DNA of 64,000 nt from Paraburkholderia dioscoreae (GTDB lineage Bacteria; Pseudomonadota; Gammaproteobacteria; Burkholderiales; Burkholderiaceae). Of this stretch, positions 8,316-17,638 are shown piece by piece (within the stretch, counting starts at the first letter, position 1; each line of letters begins with the position of its first letter). Below the pieces are notes generated by a model, which was not told the DNA's origin, did no database searches, and saw only the letters and a list, made by a program, of their open reading frames with translations. The DNA is taken from NCBI RefSeq assembly GCF_902459535.1, contig NZ_LR699553.1:1922001-1986000 (forward strand), in the 5' to 3' direction. The position numbers and the translations under genes are program-made.

Positions 8316-9059
8316 TCACTGGTTTAACGCGTTTGAAGGACTGCGGCCAGATCCCAGATCCGGGCCAGCATGTCCGATGCGGGTAAGTTCAAACGTGCGA
8401 CGCAATTCGAAGCCAAGCCGTTCATACAGCGCGATCGCGGAGAGGTTGTCGCTAAAGACGTGCAGAAACGGCGTCTCGCCTCGCCGCTCAATTTCTCCGC
8501 GCAAAGCTTTCATGAGTCGGCCCGCCAGGCCGCTTCCGCGATAGTCTTCGTCGACGCAAACGGCGCTAATCTCGAGGTACCGATCGACGTGCATCCGTTC
8601 GCCGGCCATCGCAATGAGATGCCCGCCGTCGCGAATCCCGATGTAATTGCCGGTTTCGTGCGTTCGTCTGCCGAATGGTCCGGGCTTGGTCTTCCGGACC
8701 AGATCGAGCATCTCTTTCGCATCCGCGTCACTCAAGCGGATTACCTCGTCATCCGCACTCGCTGCTTCACCGAGTGTGGAGATCATCTGGTGGATCACGC
8801 CCACGCGCGTCATGTGCAGGCCTTCGACTGGACCGACCGGTTCCCCGGATAGCAACGCGACCTGCTCATGAGGCAACAGGAGCTGACGGAGCGCCCGATA
8901 TGCCGCAGGCGTTTCAGAGGCCAGTGCGGCAAAGGGCGCCACGTCCGGATCATATCGACGGGCAAGCGCATCTCCGTATCCAAGGTGTGCCTGATTCGTC
9001 GTGAGGGCCGCCCAGACCGGCCGGTCGAGGTCGGCGTCGGTGCGTATCGAACTACTCAT
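8316..9059 (-). CDS. GNAT family N-acetyltransferase
   Basis: A 247-residue protein starting at the ATG at 9059, with AGGGAGA 6-7 bases upstream. The C-terminal half carries the GNAT fold: ISAVCVDEDYRGSGLAGRLM contains the acetyl-CoA-binding R-G-x-G-x-A/G motif, and LHVFSDNLSAIALYERLGF is the usual C-terminal motif. The N-terminal half (about 115 residues, with LARRYDPDVAPFAAL) has the look of the FR47-like two-domain GNATs. It probably acetylates a small amine; the substrate is unknown. First gene of a two-gene unit with the SDR. Confidence 0.85.
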   Translation of the reverse strand: MSSSIRTDADLDRPVWAALTTNQAHLGYGDALARRYDPDVAPFAALASETPAAYRALRQLLLPHEQVALLSGEPVGPVEGLHMTRVGVIHQMISTLGEAASADDEVIRLSDADAKEMLDLVRKTKPGPFGRRTHETGNYIGIRDGGHLIAMAGERMHVDRYLEISAVCVDEDYRGSGLAGRLMKALRGEIERRGETPFLHVFSDNLSAIALYERLGFELRRTFELTRIGHAGPDLGSGRSPSNALNQ

Positions 9060-9175
9060 GCTGTCTCCCTTTACTAGCGCAGCGGTGCTCCGGCGGATCA
9101 ATTGAATTTCCAGCCGGCGTATTACTCTCGCTGCATCGCTACGCAGTCTAGACGGCCCGATGGGACGGAGCTATA

Positions 9176-9208
9176 GTCGCAAATGACATTAATGGGGCTA
9201 TTTGCGAC
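9176..9208 (+). promoter_or_regulatory. inverted repeat abutting the start of the AraC-type regulator
   Basis: GTCGCAAAT (9176-9184) and ATTTGCGAC (9200-9208) are perfect inverted 9-mers with a 15-bp spacer. The right arm ends on the base before the ATG at 9209. The repeat lies between two divergent units, so it is a good candidate operator for autoregulation and for control of the GNAT-SDR pair. No classical ribosome site is visible, and the arm would occlude initiation. Confidence 0.55.
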
Positions 9209-10171
9209 ATGAAGCTGGTTATCTTCGCGCTTGACGGCCTGTTCGACACCGGGCTTACCGTGTTGCTGGATACCTTCGCGACGGCCAACGAGCTGGCCGT
9301 CGCGCAAGGATTCCCCGCGCCGCCCTTCGAGGTGCGGCTCGTTGGCGTGCGCAGCCGCATTCGTACCGCGCACGGGCTGTCGACGCCGGTCGAACTGGCG
9401 AGCGCCGTTGGTCACGCCGACTGGGTGGTGGTGCCTGCGCCGAATGTCCGGCAACCGGAACGCCTGGTGGAGGCCCTGGAGCGTCGCGACATGCGTGCCG
9501 CGATGGCATACCTTCGAACCTGGCACGCCGGCGGCGTTGGCGTCGCGGCGGCCTGTATCGGTACTTTCCTGCTGGCCGAAGCCGGGCTTCTGGACAATCG
9601 CGAGGCGACGACCACGTGGTCGCTGGCGCCGTTCTTTCGCCAACGCTATCCGGCTGTCAATCTGGACGACTCACGTATGGTCGTCGCGTCACATCGCGTA
9701 GTCACGGCAGGTTCGGCGATGGGCCATCTCGACCTCGCGCTATGGTTGCTGCGTCAGACCAGTCCTGAGCTTGCGACGCTCGTTGCGCGCTTCATGCTTA
9801 TCGACAAGCGTTCATCCCAGGCCGAATACATCATCCCCGATCATCTCGCCCATGCCGATCCCCTGGTCGAGCGATTCGAGCGGTGGGCCCGCAACAATCT
9901 TGCTTCGGGTTTTTCGCTTCAGGCAGCGGCGGCAGCGTTGGCGGTTGGACCACGCACCTTGCAGCGCCGCACCGAGGCTGTGCTCGGCAAGTCACCGCTG
10001 GCGTTCTTCCAGGATCTGCGAATCGAACGGGCGCAAAACCTCGTCTCGATTGGCTACGATATCGAGACGATTGCAAGCGAGGTCGGCTATGCCGACTCGG
10101 CGACATTGCGGACCTTGCTGCGCCGAAGGCTCGGCCGTGGGGTGCGGGAACTTCGTGCGGAAATGCGTTAA
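9209..10171 (+). CDS. GlxA-type AraC family regulator with DJ-1/PfpI-like domain
   Basis: A 320-residue protein. The N-terminal two thirds form a class I glutamine-amidotransferase-like (DJ-1/PfpI) sensor domain: MKLVIFALDGLFDTG, ADWVVVPAPN, and the nucleophile-elbow region GVAAACIGTFLLAEAGLL, which retains a Cys. The C-terminal AraC domain (about residues 230-320) has two helix-turn-helix motifs: SLQAAAAALAVGPRTLQRR, and IETIASEVGYADSATLRTLL. Such regulators often respond to a metabolite of the neighbouring operon; here the divergent GNAT-SDR pair is the obvious target. The ligand is unknown. Confidence 0.88.
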   Translation: MKLVIFALDGLFDTGLTVLLDTFATANELAVAQGFPAPPFEVRLVGVRSRIRTAHGLSTPVELASAVGHADWVVVPAPNVRQPERLVEALERRDMRAAMAYLRTWHAGGVGVAAACIGTFLLAEAGLLDNREATTTWSLAPFFRQRYPAVNLDDSRMVVASHRVVTAGSAMGHLDLALWLLRQTSPELATLVARFMLIDKRSSQAEYIIPDHLAHADPLVERFERWARNNLASGFSLQAAAAALAVGPRTLQRRTEAVLGKSPLAFFQDLRIERAQNLVSIGYDIETIASEVGYADSATLRTLLRRRLGRGVRELRAEMR

Positions 10172-10471
10172 ACCTTGGCATGCACCGCGCTTGTCCGGCT
10201 TTACCGCCTGTGCACGTCAGCGAAACGACCTGCGCCTGTGGAAATCGCGTGCGACGACGACAGTGCATCGCCTGGCGCAAACGACGCCAAAAATAGTCAC
10301 AAGTAGCAATGGTGGATCCCAACGCAGGCGCCTACTCTTCATCTGCCGATCCGCGTTACTGGAAGCCGGTAGTGTGTGAGGCTGCTCCGTACGGCGCGAT
10401 GACGACCGGGCAGTCACCTGTTCTTGCGTGACGGTATGGAGGCGCCCGGCGCATCGCTTACAATCGCCGCC
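10172..10471 (+). promoter_or_regulatory. intergenic region with asparaginase promoter (-10 box 10459-10464)
   Basis: This 300-bp gene-free stretch has no convincing ORF. TACAAT at 10459-10464 is a strong -10 box only 7 bases before the asparaginase ATG at 10472, so transcription would begin at or very near the start codon. No ribosome binding site is visible in those bases. No good -35 hexamer lies at the normal distance. Confidence 0.5.
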
Positions 10472-11512
10472 ATGAATACTTCGATTCCTTCCTCCACCAC
10501 GCCTTCAGACGAAGGCGCCACGCTGCTGCCGCGCATCGCCGTGCTGGCGACCGGCGGCACGATCGCCGGGGCGGCTGCGGACGCCACCAATACGTCCGGC
10601 TACCAGGCCGGCGTGGTCGGCGTCGAGCAATTGCTGGCGGTGGTGCCGGCCTTGTCCACGGTGGCGCGCATCGCGCCCGAGCAGATTGCCAGCATCGACA
10701 GCAAGGACATGGCGTTGCCGCTGTGGACCACGCTCGCGCAACGCATCAACGCGCTGCTCGCCGACGACGACATCGACGGCGTGGTGGTCACGCACGGCAC
10801 GGACACGCTCGAAGAAACCGCCTACCTGTTGCATCTGACCATCAAGTCGGACAAGCCGGTCGTGCTGACGGCGGCCATGCGCCCGGCCTCGGCGCTCTCC
10901 GCCGACGGTCCGCTGAATCTGCTCAACGCCGTGACGGTCGCGGCGCACGTGGCGTCGCGCGGGCAGGGCGTGCTGGTGGCCTTCAACAACAGGATTCACA
11001 GCGCGCGCGACGTGGTCAAGACGAGCACCTATGCGGTCGATGCATTCCATTCGCCGGAAATCGGTGCGCTCGGCTGGGTGCAGGACGGCCGCGTCGAATT
11101 CCAGCGCAGCGTGGTGCGTCCGCATACGCTCGCCACCGAATTCGTGATCGGCGCGAAGTGGCCGCATGTGGAGATCGTGGTGAGCTACGCGGGCGTGTCG
11201 CGGATTGCCGTGGATGCGCTGGTTGCCGCCGGCGTGCGCGGTATCGTCGTGGCAGGCACGGGCAACGGTTCGATTCACGCTTGGGTGCAGCAGGCGCTGG
11301 CCGATGCCGCCTCGCAAGGCGTAGCGGTGGTGCGTGCGTCGCGCGTGGGTTCGGGGCATGTGATGCGCAACGGCGCAGCCGCCGACGACGCGCTCGGCTT
11401 CGTCAGCGCGGGTTCGCTGAATCCGTACAAGGCGCGTGTGTTGCTGATGCTGGCCTTGGCTGCGGGCGCCACGGGGCCGGTGGTGTTGCAGAAGATATTC
11501 GATACGTACTGA
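10472..11512 (+). CDS. L-asparaginase, type II-like
   Basis: A 346-residue enzyme that hydrolyses L-asparagine to aspartate and ammonia. The start at 10472 (MNTSIPSSTT) is chosen over an upstream in-frame GTG because a -10 box lies just in front of it. Family signatures: VLATGGTIAG with the nucleophilic Thr (residues 24-33), SIDSKDM for substrate binding, and THGTDTLEETAYLL with the second catalytic Thr-Asp pair. It also carries AMRPASALSADGPLNLLNA. No signal peptide is visible, so it is probably cytosolic although sequence-wise near type II enzymes. A hairpin terminator follows. Confidence 0.93.
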   Translation: MNTSIPSSTTPSDEGATLLPRIAVLATGGTIAGAAADATNTSGYQAGVVGVEQLLAVVPALSTVARIAPEQIASIDSKDMALPLWTTLAQRINALLADDDIDGVVVTHGTDTLEETAYLLHLTIKSDKPVVLTAAMRPASALSADGPLNLLNAVTVAAHVASRGQGVLVAFNNRIHSARDVVKTSTYAVDAFHSPEIGALGWVQDGRVEFQRSVVRPHTLATEFVIGAKWPHVEIVVSYAGVSRIAVDALVAAGVRGIVVAGTGNGSIHAWVQQALADAASQGVAVVRASRVGSGHVMRNGAAADDALGFVSAGSLNPYKARVLLMLALAAGATGPVVLQKIFDTY

Positions 11513-11574
11513 TCGATTGAACGCGGACGGCGTGGTTCAAAGTCAGAACCGTGTCGCGCACATGAAGCTTGAAT

Positions 11575-11617
11575 GACAACGCGGCGCCCAAGGCATCGAC
11601 CCGGGCGCCGCGTCGTC
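11575..11617. terminator. hairpin between convergent asparaginase and DUF3597 genes
   Basis: GACAACGCGGCGCCC (11575-11589) pairs with GGGCGCCGCGTCGTC (11603-11617), a 15-bp stem with one mismatch and a 13-base loop. It lies in the convergent gap and can serve both strands. The T-rich tract after it on the plus strand is short. Confidence 0.6.
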
Positions 11618-11618
11618 A

Positions 11619-11650
11619 TTTCTGCTTGAGGCTGTTTCTGCTTGAGGCTT
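11619..11650 (+). repeat. 16-bp perfect-but-one tandem duplication
   Basis: TTTCTGCTTGAGGCTG and TTTCTGCTTGAGGCTT stand directly in tandem, differing only in the last base. They are followed by a second hairpin (GCCGCCGG-AAA-CCGGCGGC, 11657-11675) just downstream of the DUF3597 stop codon. The duplication is probably a replication slippage product. Confidence 0.75.
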
Positions 11651-11687
11651 TTAGCTGCCGCCGGAAACCGGCGGCGTGTGCAAGCCG

Positions 11688-12089
11688 TTAGCTCGCCAGA
11701 TCCGGCGGCAACTTCCCGCCGTTCGCCGCCAGCGCCTGCATCACCTGTTTGTGCAGCCAGATATTCATACTCGCCGAATCGCTCGTGTCGCCGCTGTACT
11801 TCAGTTCCTTGGCGAGCTCCTTGCGATGCTCGAGGCTGCTGTCGACGCCGAGCGCCTTTAGCGTATCGACGATCGACGTGCGCCAGTTCAACGTTTGCCC
11901 GCTCTCACTGACGAACTGGTCCATGACGGCAGCAACGTCGACGTCGGCCAGCGGCGCGGGCGCCGCTGCAGCCGCCGGCGCAGCAGCTTGCGCCGCTGCC
12001 GGATCCGGTGTCGGCTCGACCGCAGGCGCAGGCTGGTCGGGTTTCGCTTTGCCGAAGAGCTTGTTTACGATGTCACCAAAAATGCTCAT
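11688..12089 (-). CDS. DUF3597 domain protein
   Basis: A 133-residue protein with three parts: an N-terminal amphipathic segment (MSIFGDIVNKLFGKAK), an Ala/Pro-rich linker at about residues 18-47, and a helical C-terminal domain. The domain contains VAAVMDQFVSESGQTLNWRTS, LKALGVDSSLEHRKELA and MNIWLHKQVMQAL, which matches DUF3597 as I know it. Function is unknown, and it is soluble. Nothing in the neighbourhood suggests a partner; it converges on the asparaginase gene. A tentative resemblance is to small helical domains near LysM proteins. Confidence 0.8.
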   Translation of the reverse strand: MSIFGDIVNKLFGKAKPDQPAPAVEPTPDPAAAQAAAPAAAAAPAPLADVDVAAVMDQFVSESGQTLNWRTSIVDTLKALGVDSSLEHRKELAKELKYSGDTSDSASMNIWLHKQVMQALAANGGKLPPDLAS

Positions 12090-12266
12090 TCTGAATCCTT
12101 TGCAGATGGGTTACTGGCGCAAGCACATGCCGCTTGCGGGGTGCACACTGGTTGGGAATCGGGCGAACGATGCAGAGGACATGCGTTGCCCTGATCGGCA
12201 AGCCGCATTTGAACGCTGATACGCCCGCAACCAGACTCAACGAGTGTAGGAGAAAAGCGCGCAGCG

Positions 12267-12458
12267 ATGTGTCAAAAAAGGTGGAGCGGCGGGCACGGAG
12301 TTGCAAGCAAATGCAAGCGGACTTGCGAGCACGTGTGCGAGGAGACTTGCAAGGGGAGGTGTCGGCAGGCGGCGTGCATGATGCACCCGCTACGAGAGAT
12401 TGGCGGAAAAAGCATAACGATGAAATCCGACAGCCGGACACCCGACGACGACGTCTGA
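12267..12458 (+). CDS. possible 63-residue cysteine-rich small protein (speculative)
   Basis: An ATG-initiated frame of 63 codons. Its central part has cysteines at residues 16, 20, 24, 28, 32 and 37, that is four successive C-x3-C steps and one C-x4-C, with basic residues between them and an acidic end (DSRTPDDDV). If helical, the cysteines would line up on one face, as in metal-binding helices. AGGAG lies at 12248-12252, 14 bases before the ATG, which is too far for a good start. The Cys pattern simply follows a 12-bp DNA repeat (TGCAAG/TGCGAG every 12 bases), so it may be a by-product of repeat DNA. I recognise no homologue. Confidence 0.25.
   Translation: MCQKRWSGGHGVASKCKRTCEHVCEETCKGRCRQAACMMHPLREIGGKSITMKSDSRTPDDDV
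12302..12360 (+). repeat. 12-bp periodic degenerate repeat
   Basis: TGCAAG or TGCGAG recurs at 12302, 12312, 12324, 12336 and 12348, with TGTCGG at 12360; the spacing is 10 then four times 12. The intervening bases vary. It lies between genes and inside the possible small ORF at 12267-12458. Confidence 0.6.
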
Positions 12459-12635
12459 CCGACCAAGGCTTCCCCGGCGCCGCCGGGTGCCGCTGCGGAC
12501 CCCACTTGCCGCTCTCAGCCCAGAGCGGCACGATTTGCCCGCTTCGCCGTGCATATCGCACGACGAACCGGGCGCCCCACCTGCGAGTGCCATGACGTTG
12601 ATCACGCAACGACCATGGCAGTCCGTATTGCTTGC

Positions 12636-13544
12636 TCAAGCTGCCTTGGCTTCGCTGCCCGGCGCTTGTGCGACTTCATGGTTGGCCATGATTTCGAGCG
12701 CTCGCACCATTGCCGAGTGATCCCATGCCTTGCCGCCATTCGCCGCGCACACGCTGAACAGTTGCTGCGCGCTCGCCGTATGCGGCAGCGCGATGCCGAG
12801 CTTGCGTGCGCCGTCGAGTGCGAGGTTCAGATCCTTCTGGTGCAGTTCGATGCGAAAGCCCGGATTGAACGTGCGTTTGGTCATGCGCTCGCCGTGTACT
12901 TCGAGAATCCGCGACGAGGCGAAGCCGCCCATCAACGCCTTGCGCACACGTTCCGGATCGGCGCCCGAGCGCGAGGCGAACAGCAACGCTTCGGCCACGG
13001 CTTCGATGTTCAGCGCGACGATGATCTGGTTCGCAACCTTGCAGGTCTGACCCGCGCCGTTGTCGCCGATCAGCGAGATGTTCCTGCCCATCAGATCGAA
13101 CAGCGGCCTGGCTGTTGCGAACGCTTTTTCCGGGCCGCCCACCATGATCGTCAGCGACGCTTCACGCGCACCGACTTCGCCGCCGGAAACCGGTGCGTCC
13201 AGATAGTCGACGCCGAGCGCATTGATCTTCTTCGCGAACGCCTGGGTGTCGAGCGGCGAGATCGAGCTCATGTCGATTACGAGCTTGCCTGGCGAGAGGC
13301 CGGCGGCGACGCCGTCGTCGGCGAACAGCACGTTGGCGACGTCGGGCGTGTCCGGCACCATGATGATGACGATGTCGGCGGCCTGCGCGACAGCGGTCGA
13401 ATTCGCGACGACGCTCGTCGTCTTGCCCAGATCTTCCGGCACCGGGTACGCGCCGTTCACGAACAGCGAGTGACCGCCCTTGATGAGGTTGCGCGCCATG
13501 TGCGCGCCCATGATGCCGAGGCCGATAAAACCGATCTTTGCCAT
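12636..13544 (-). CDS. glxR: GlxR, tartronate semialdehyde reductase
   Basis: A 302-residue member of the beta-hydroxyacid dehydrogenase family. The ATG at 13544 (MAKIGFIGLGIMGAHMARN) opens with the nucleotide-binding G-x-G-x-x-G; GGAGA precedes it. APVSGGEVGAREASL is the substrate-binding signature, and GQTCKVANQ carries the catalytic Lys with the conserved Asn. It reduces tartronate semialdehyde to D-glycerate, the third step after Gcl and Hyi, and is the last gene of that cluster. The last 15 residues are Ala-rich and unlikely to matter. No glycerate kinase gene follows. Confidence 0.93.
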   Translation of the reverse strand: MAKIGFIGLGIMGAHMARNLIKGGHSLFVNGAYPVPEDLGKTTSVVANSTAVAQAADIVIIMVPDTPDVANVLFADDGVAAGLSPGKLVIDMSSISPLDTQAFAKKINALGVDYLDAPVSGGEVGAREASLTIMVGGPEKAFATARPLFDLMGRNISLIGDNGAGQTCKVANQIIVALNIEAVAEALLFASRSGADPERVRKALMGGFASSRILEVHGERMTKRTFNPGFRIELHQKDLNLALDGARKLGIALPHTASAQQLFSVCAANGGKAWDHSAMVRALEIMANHEVAQAPGSEAKAA

Positions 13545-13640
13545 GTGTCTGAATCTCCAGTGTTGTTTGGTGTCCCTCAAGAGGACATCCTTCGGGGCGG
13601 GAAGCGCCTGATCCGGCCGATCAATGAAACAATGCGGCGC

Positions 13641-14450
13641 TCAGGCGGCGGCGTGGGCTGCGCCGCGGGTTTGCCCGGCCACGCTCTGAATCCAGCCGAG
13701 ACCGGCGGCCGTGGTCGTGCGCGGTTTGTATTCGCAACCGACGTAGCCGTCGTAGCCGAGCGAGTCGAGTAGCTCGAACAGGAACGGGTAGTTGATTTCG
13801 CCCGTGCCCGGTTCGTTGCGGCCTGGATTGTCGGCGAGCTGGATGTGCGCGATCTGCGGCAGGTTCTTCCTGATGGTCGCCGCCAGTTCGCCTTCCATCC
13901 GTTGCATGTGATAGATGTCGTATTGCAGGAACAGATTGTCCGAACCGACTGCGCGGATCACGTCGAGGCCTTCAGCAGAACGATTGAGCGCGAAGCCCGG
14001 AATGTCGTAGGCATTGCACGGTTCGACCAGCAGCCTGATGCCGTTTTTTTTCAACTCGCCCGCGGCGAAACGCAGGTTCTCGACAATGGTCGAGCGTGCC
14101 TTGTCCGCATCGACGCCGGCCGTGGGAATGCCGACGAGGCAGTTCAGTTGCGGTACCTTCAAAGCTGTCGCGTATTCGATCGCGCGGCCGACGCCTTCCT
14201 GGAACTCGCCCACCCGATCCGGCAGACACGCGATGCCGCGCTCGCCGGCTTCCCAGTTGCCCGCGGGCAGGTTGTGCAGCACGAGTTTCAGGCGGTTCTG
14301 TTGCAGACGTTCGTTCAACTCAGCGATCTGGTACGGATACGGAAACAGGAATTCGACGGCGTGAAAGCCCGCGTCCGCAGCCGCCGCAAAGCGGTCGAGA
14401 AACGGGACTTCGTTGAACAGCATGGTGAGATTCGCTGCAAATTTCGGCAT
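13641..14450 (-). CDS. hyi: Hyi, hydroxypyruvate isomerase
   Basis: A 269-residue TIM-barrel protein of the xylose-isomerase-like AP endonuclease family. It starts MPKFAANLTMLFNEVPFLDR, typical of Hyi. Likely metal- and substrate-binding residues are in LLVEPCNAYDIPGF, YDIYHMQRMEG, HIQLADNPGRNEPGTGE and GCEYKPR. It interconverts hydroxypyruvate and tartronate semialdehyde. It lies between gcl and glxR. A hairpin at 14494-14518 in the gcl-hyi gap may tune relative expression. It ends with a short Ala-rich tail. Confidence 0.93.
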   Translation of the reverse strand: MPKFAANLTMLFNEVPFLDRFAAAADAGFHAVEFLFPYPYQIAELNERLQQNRLKLVLHNLPAGNWEAGERGIACLPDRVGEFQEGVGRAIEYATALKVPQLNCLVGIPTAGVDADKARSTIVENLRFAAGELKKNGIRLLVEPCNAYDIPGFALNRSAEGLDVIRAVGSDNLFLQYDIYHMQRMEGELAATIRKNLPQIAHIQLADNPGRNEPGTGEINYPFLFELLDSLGYDGYVGCEYKPRTTTAAGLGWIQSVAGQTRGAAHAAA

Positions 14451-14493
14451 GGTGCGTCTGTCTCTCAGGTCGGTCAGTGGAATAACTGCGTGA

Positions 14494-14518
14494 CGCGGTT
14501 CGGTGTTGCAGAACCGCG
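14494..14518 (-). terminator. hairpin between gcl and hyi
   Basis: CGCGGTTC (14494-14501) and GAACCGCG (14511-14518) form a perfect 8-bp stem with a 9-base loop in the 105-bp gcl-hyi gap. There is no T-tract, so attenuation or protection of the gcl mRNA 3-prime end is more likely than full termination. Confidence 0.5.
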
Positions 14519-14555
14519 CTCACGTGATGCTTATTTGTTCAACACGTCAGGCAAC

Positions 14556-16331
<1,776 letters not shown>

Positions 16332-16381
16332 GAATGTCTCCTGAATGGCAGGGAATGGGCGAAATAAACGGGTTGAGTGCA

Positions 16382-16400
16382 CTTTAGGCCTGACCTAAAG
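16382..16400. promoter_or_regulatory. inverted repeat upstream of gcl, candidate LysR operator
   Basis: CTTTAGG (16382-16388) and CCTAAAG (16394-16400) form a 7-5-7 inverted repeat about 50 bp upstream of the gcl start in the gcl/LysR divergent region. The size and position fit a LysR-type recognition site, but no T-N11-A proof is possible by eye. Confidence 0.5.
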
Positions 16401-16487
16401 GTTTGATAAGATCAGTCCGGGTCGCTTATTTCGAAACAAAAAGTATGGAATGGCTTGTTGCCCGATGGGCGGGGCGCGCTGCGTGGG

Positions 16488-16519
16488 ACCGGAGTAAGCG
16501 CTAAAGCGCTAACTCCGGT
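16488..16519 (+). promoter_or_regulatory. 32-bp near-perfect palindrome before the LysR gene
   Basis: Outer arms ACCGGAGT / ACTCCGGT and inner arms AGCGCT / AGCGCT are arranged symmetrically, with single non-pairing A bases between them and AA at the centre. It ends 4 bases before AGGAGAC, the ribosome site of the gene at 16535. It could be an operator, or an mRNA hairpin that limits translation. Confidence 0.55.
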
Positions 16520-16534
16520 CGACAGGAGACAGAA

Positions 16535-17449
16535 ATGGACCGGTTCAAACAGATCGAAACGTTCGTGCGCGTCGCGGATGCGGGTAGTCTCGCGGCGGCC
16601 GCGCTGGAGGAGGGTGTGTCGCCGGTGATTCTCGGCCGCCGCATCGATGCGCTGGAAAAGCGCCTCGGCGTCAAGCTGATGTACCGCTCGACACGCCGGC
16701 TGGTGGTGAGCGAAGACGGCGCCGCGTTTCTGGAGCGCTGTCGGGGCCTGCTCATCGAATGGGATCAGGCGGAAAACGAACTAAGCGCCGGGCGGCGCGC
16801 GATCAACGGCCATCTGATCGTGTCGGCGCCGGCAGCGTTCGGACGCAAGCACGTCGCGCCGCTCGCGCCGGCATTTCTCGCCGACAAACCGGAATTGCAG
16901 GTGTCGTTCAATCTGACCGACCGGGTGGTGGATCTGGTGCGCGAGGGTTACGACCTGTCGATCCGCATCGGCGGGGCGGTCGATCCGAATTTCGTCGCGG
17001 TCAAGCTGGCGTCGAACCGGCGCGTGGTGTGCGGCACGCCGGAGTACTTCCGCCGGCACGGCAGGCCGAAAACGCTCGAAGACCTGCCGCAGCACAACTG
17101 TCTCGCGTTCAATCTGCAAGGCGGGCAGAACCGCGGCTGGTACTTCCGCCGCAACGGCAAGCTGGCGACGGTGCGGGTGGGCGGCACGCTCGACTGCAAC
17201 GACGGCGAACTGCTGCACCGCTGGGTGTCGGAAGGGCTCGGGCTCGGCTGGCGCTCCACATGGGAAATCCAGCAACAACTGGCACGCGGCGAGCTGGAAA
17301 CCGTGCTGGACGAGTTCGCGCTGCCCGACTACGACATTCTCGCGGTCTATCCGCAGCAGCGGTATGTGCCGGCCAAGGTGCGCTACTTCATCGATTACCT
17401 GAAGGACGTGTACGCCAGCGCGGATTACTGGAACCGGCCGGCTTACTAG
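16535..17449 (+). CDS. LysR family regulator, probable control of gcl-hyi-glxR
   Basis: A 304-residue LysR protein: MDRFKQIETFVRVADAGSL opens the winged helix, with the recognition helix in VSPVILGRRIDALEKRLG and LMYRSTRRLVVSEDG as the wing. The effector domain (about residues 90-295) contains DLVREGYDLSIRIGG, typical of the CrgA/DhcR-like group. It is divergent from gcl, which it probably regulates in response to glyoxylate or a related metabolite. The recognition helix has VILGRRI where most LysR proteins have a Ser/Thr-rich version. The inducer is unknown. Confidence 0.87.
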   Translation: MDRFKQIETFVRVADAGSLAAAALEEGVSPVILGRRIDALEKRLGVKLMYRSTRRLVVSEDGAAFLERCRGLLIEWDQAENELSAGRRAINGHLIVSAPAAFGRKHVAPLAPAFLADKPELQVSFNLTDRVVDLVREGYDLSIRIGGAVDPNFVAVKLASNRRVVCGTPEYFRRHGRPKTLEDLPQHNCLAFNLQGGQNRGWYFRRNGKLATVRVGGTLDCNDGELLHRWVSEGLGLGWRSTWEIQQQLARGELETVLDEFALPDYDILAVYPQQRYVPAKVRYFIDYLKDVYASADYWNRPAY

Positions 17450-17547
17450 ACGTAGGCGGGACGGGCCGACACCCGACACCCTGGCGATCCTGTGGTCCTG
17501 CACCCGGCCGGTCCGGCCAGACTTTTTTGCGGATTGCACGCGGCGTC

Positions 17548-17576
17548 GGGAATAAACTCGCCGAATGCCCGGTTAT
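17548..17576 (+). promoter_or_regulatory. candidate ECF-type promoter for the sigma factor operon
   Basis: GGGAATAAA (17548-17556) followed about 16 bases later by GTTATG (17572-17577) resembles ECF promoters of the GGGAA-N16-GTTA kind, about 60 bp upstream of the sigma factor start. ECF operons are often autoregulated, so this would fit. It is a pattern match by eye only. Confidence 0.4.
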
Positions 17577-17638
17577 GCGCTGTAGAGAGTGTCACGACGA
17601 GCTCCGTCGCATAGTCCGCAATGCCCTGGAGGGCCGAG

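Larger units (their letters stand above)
12090..12635. other. 546-bp intergenic stretch with a cysteine-ladder ORF and periodic repeat
   Basis: No gene with recognisable homology lies here. Several overlapping frames are open on both strands but none has a family motif. The notable content is a 12-bp periodic repeat at about 12302-12360 and the small ORF at 12267-12458, listed separately. A short GC hairpin without a T-tract lies near 12474-12490. Confidence 0.6.

Noticed and set aside
12134..12595. Longer overlapping frames in the 12.1-12.6 kb gap
   Set aside because: Arg-rich, no ribosome site and no conserved motif. Only the cysteine-ladder frame was kept, with low confidence.
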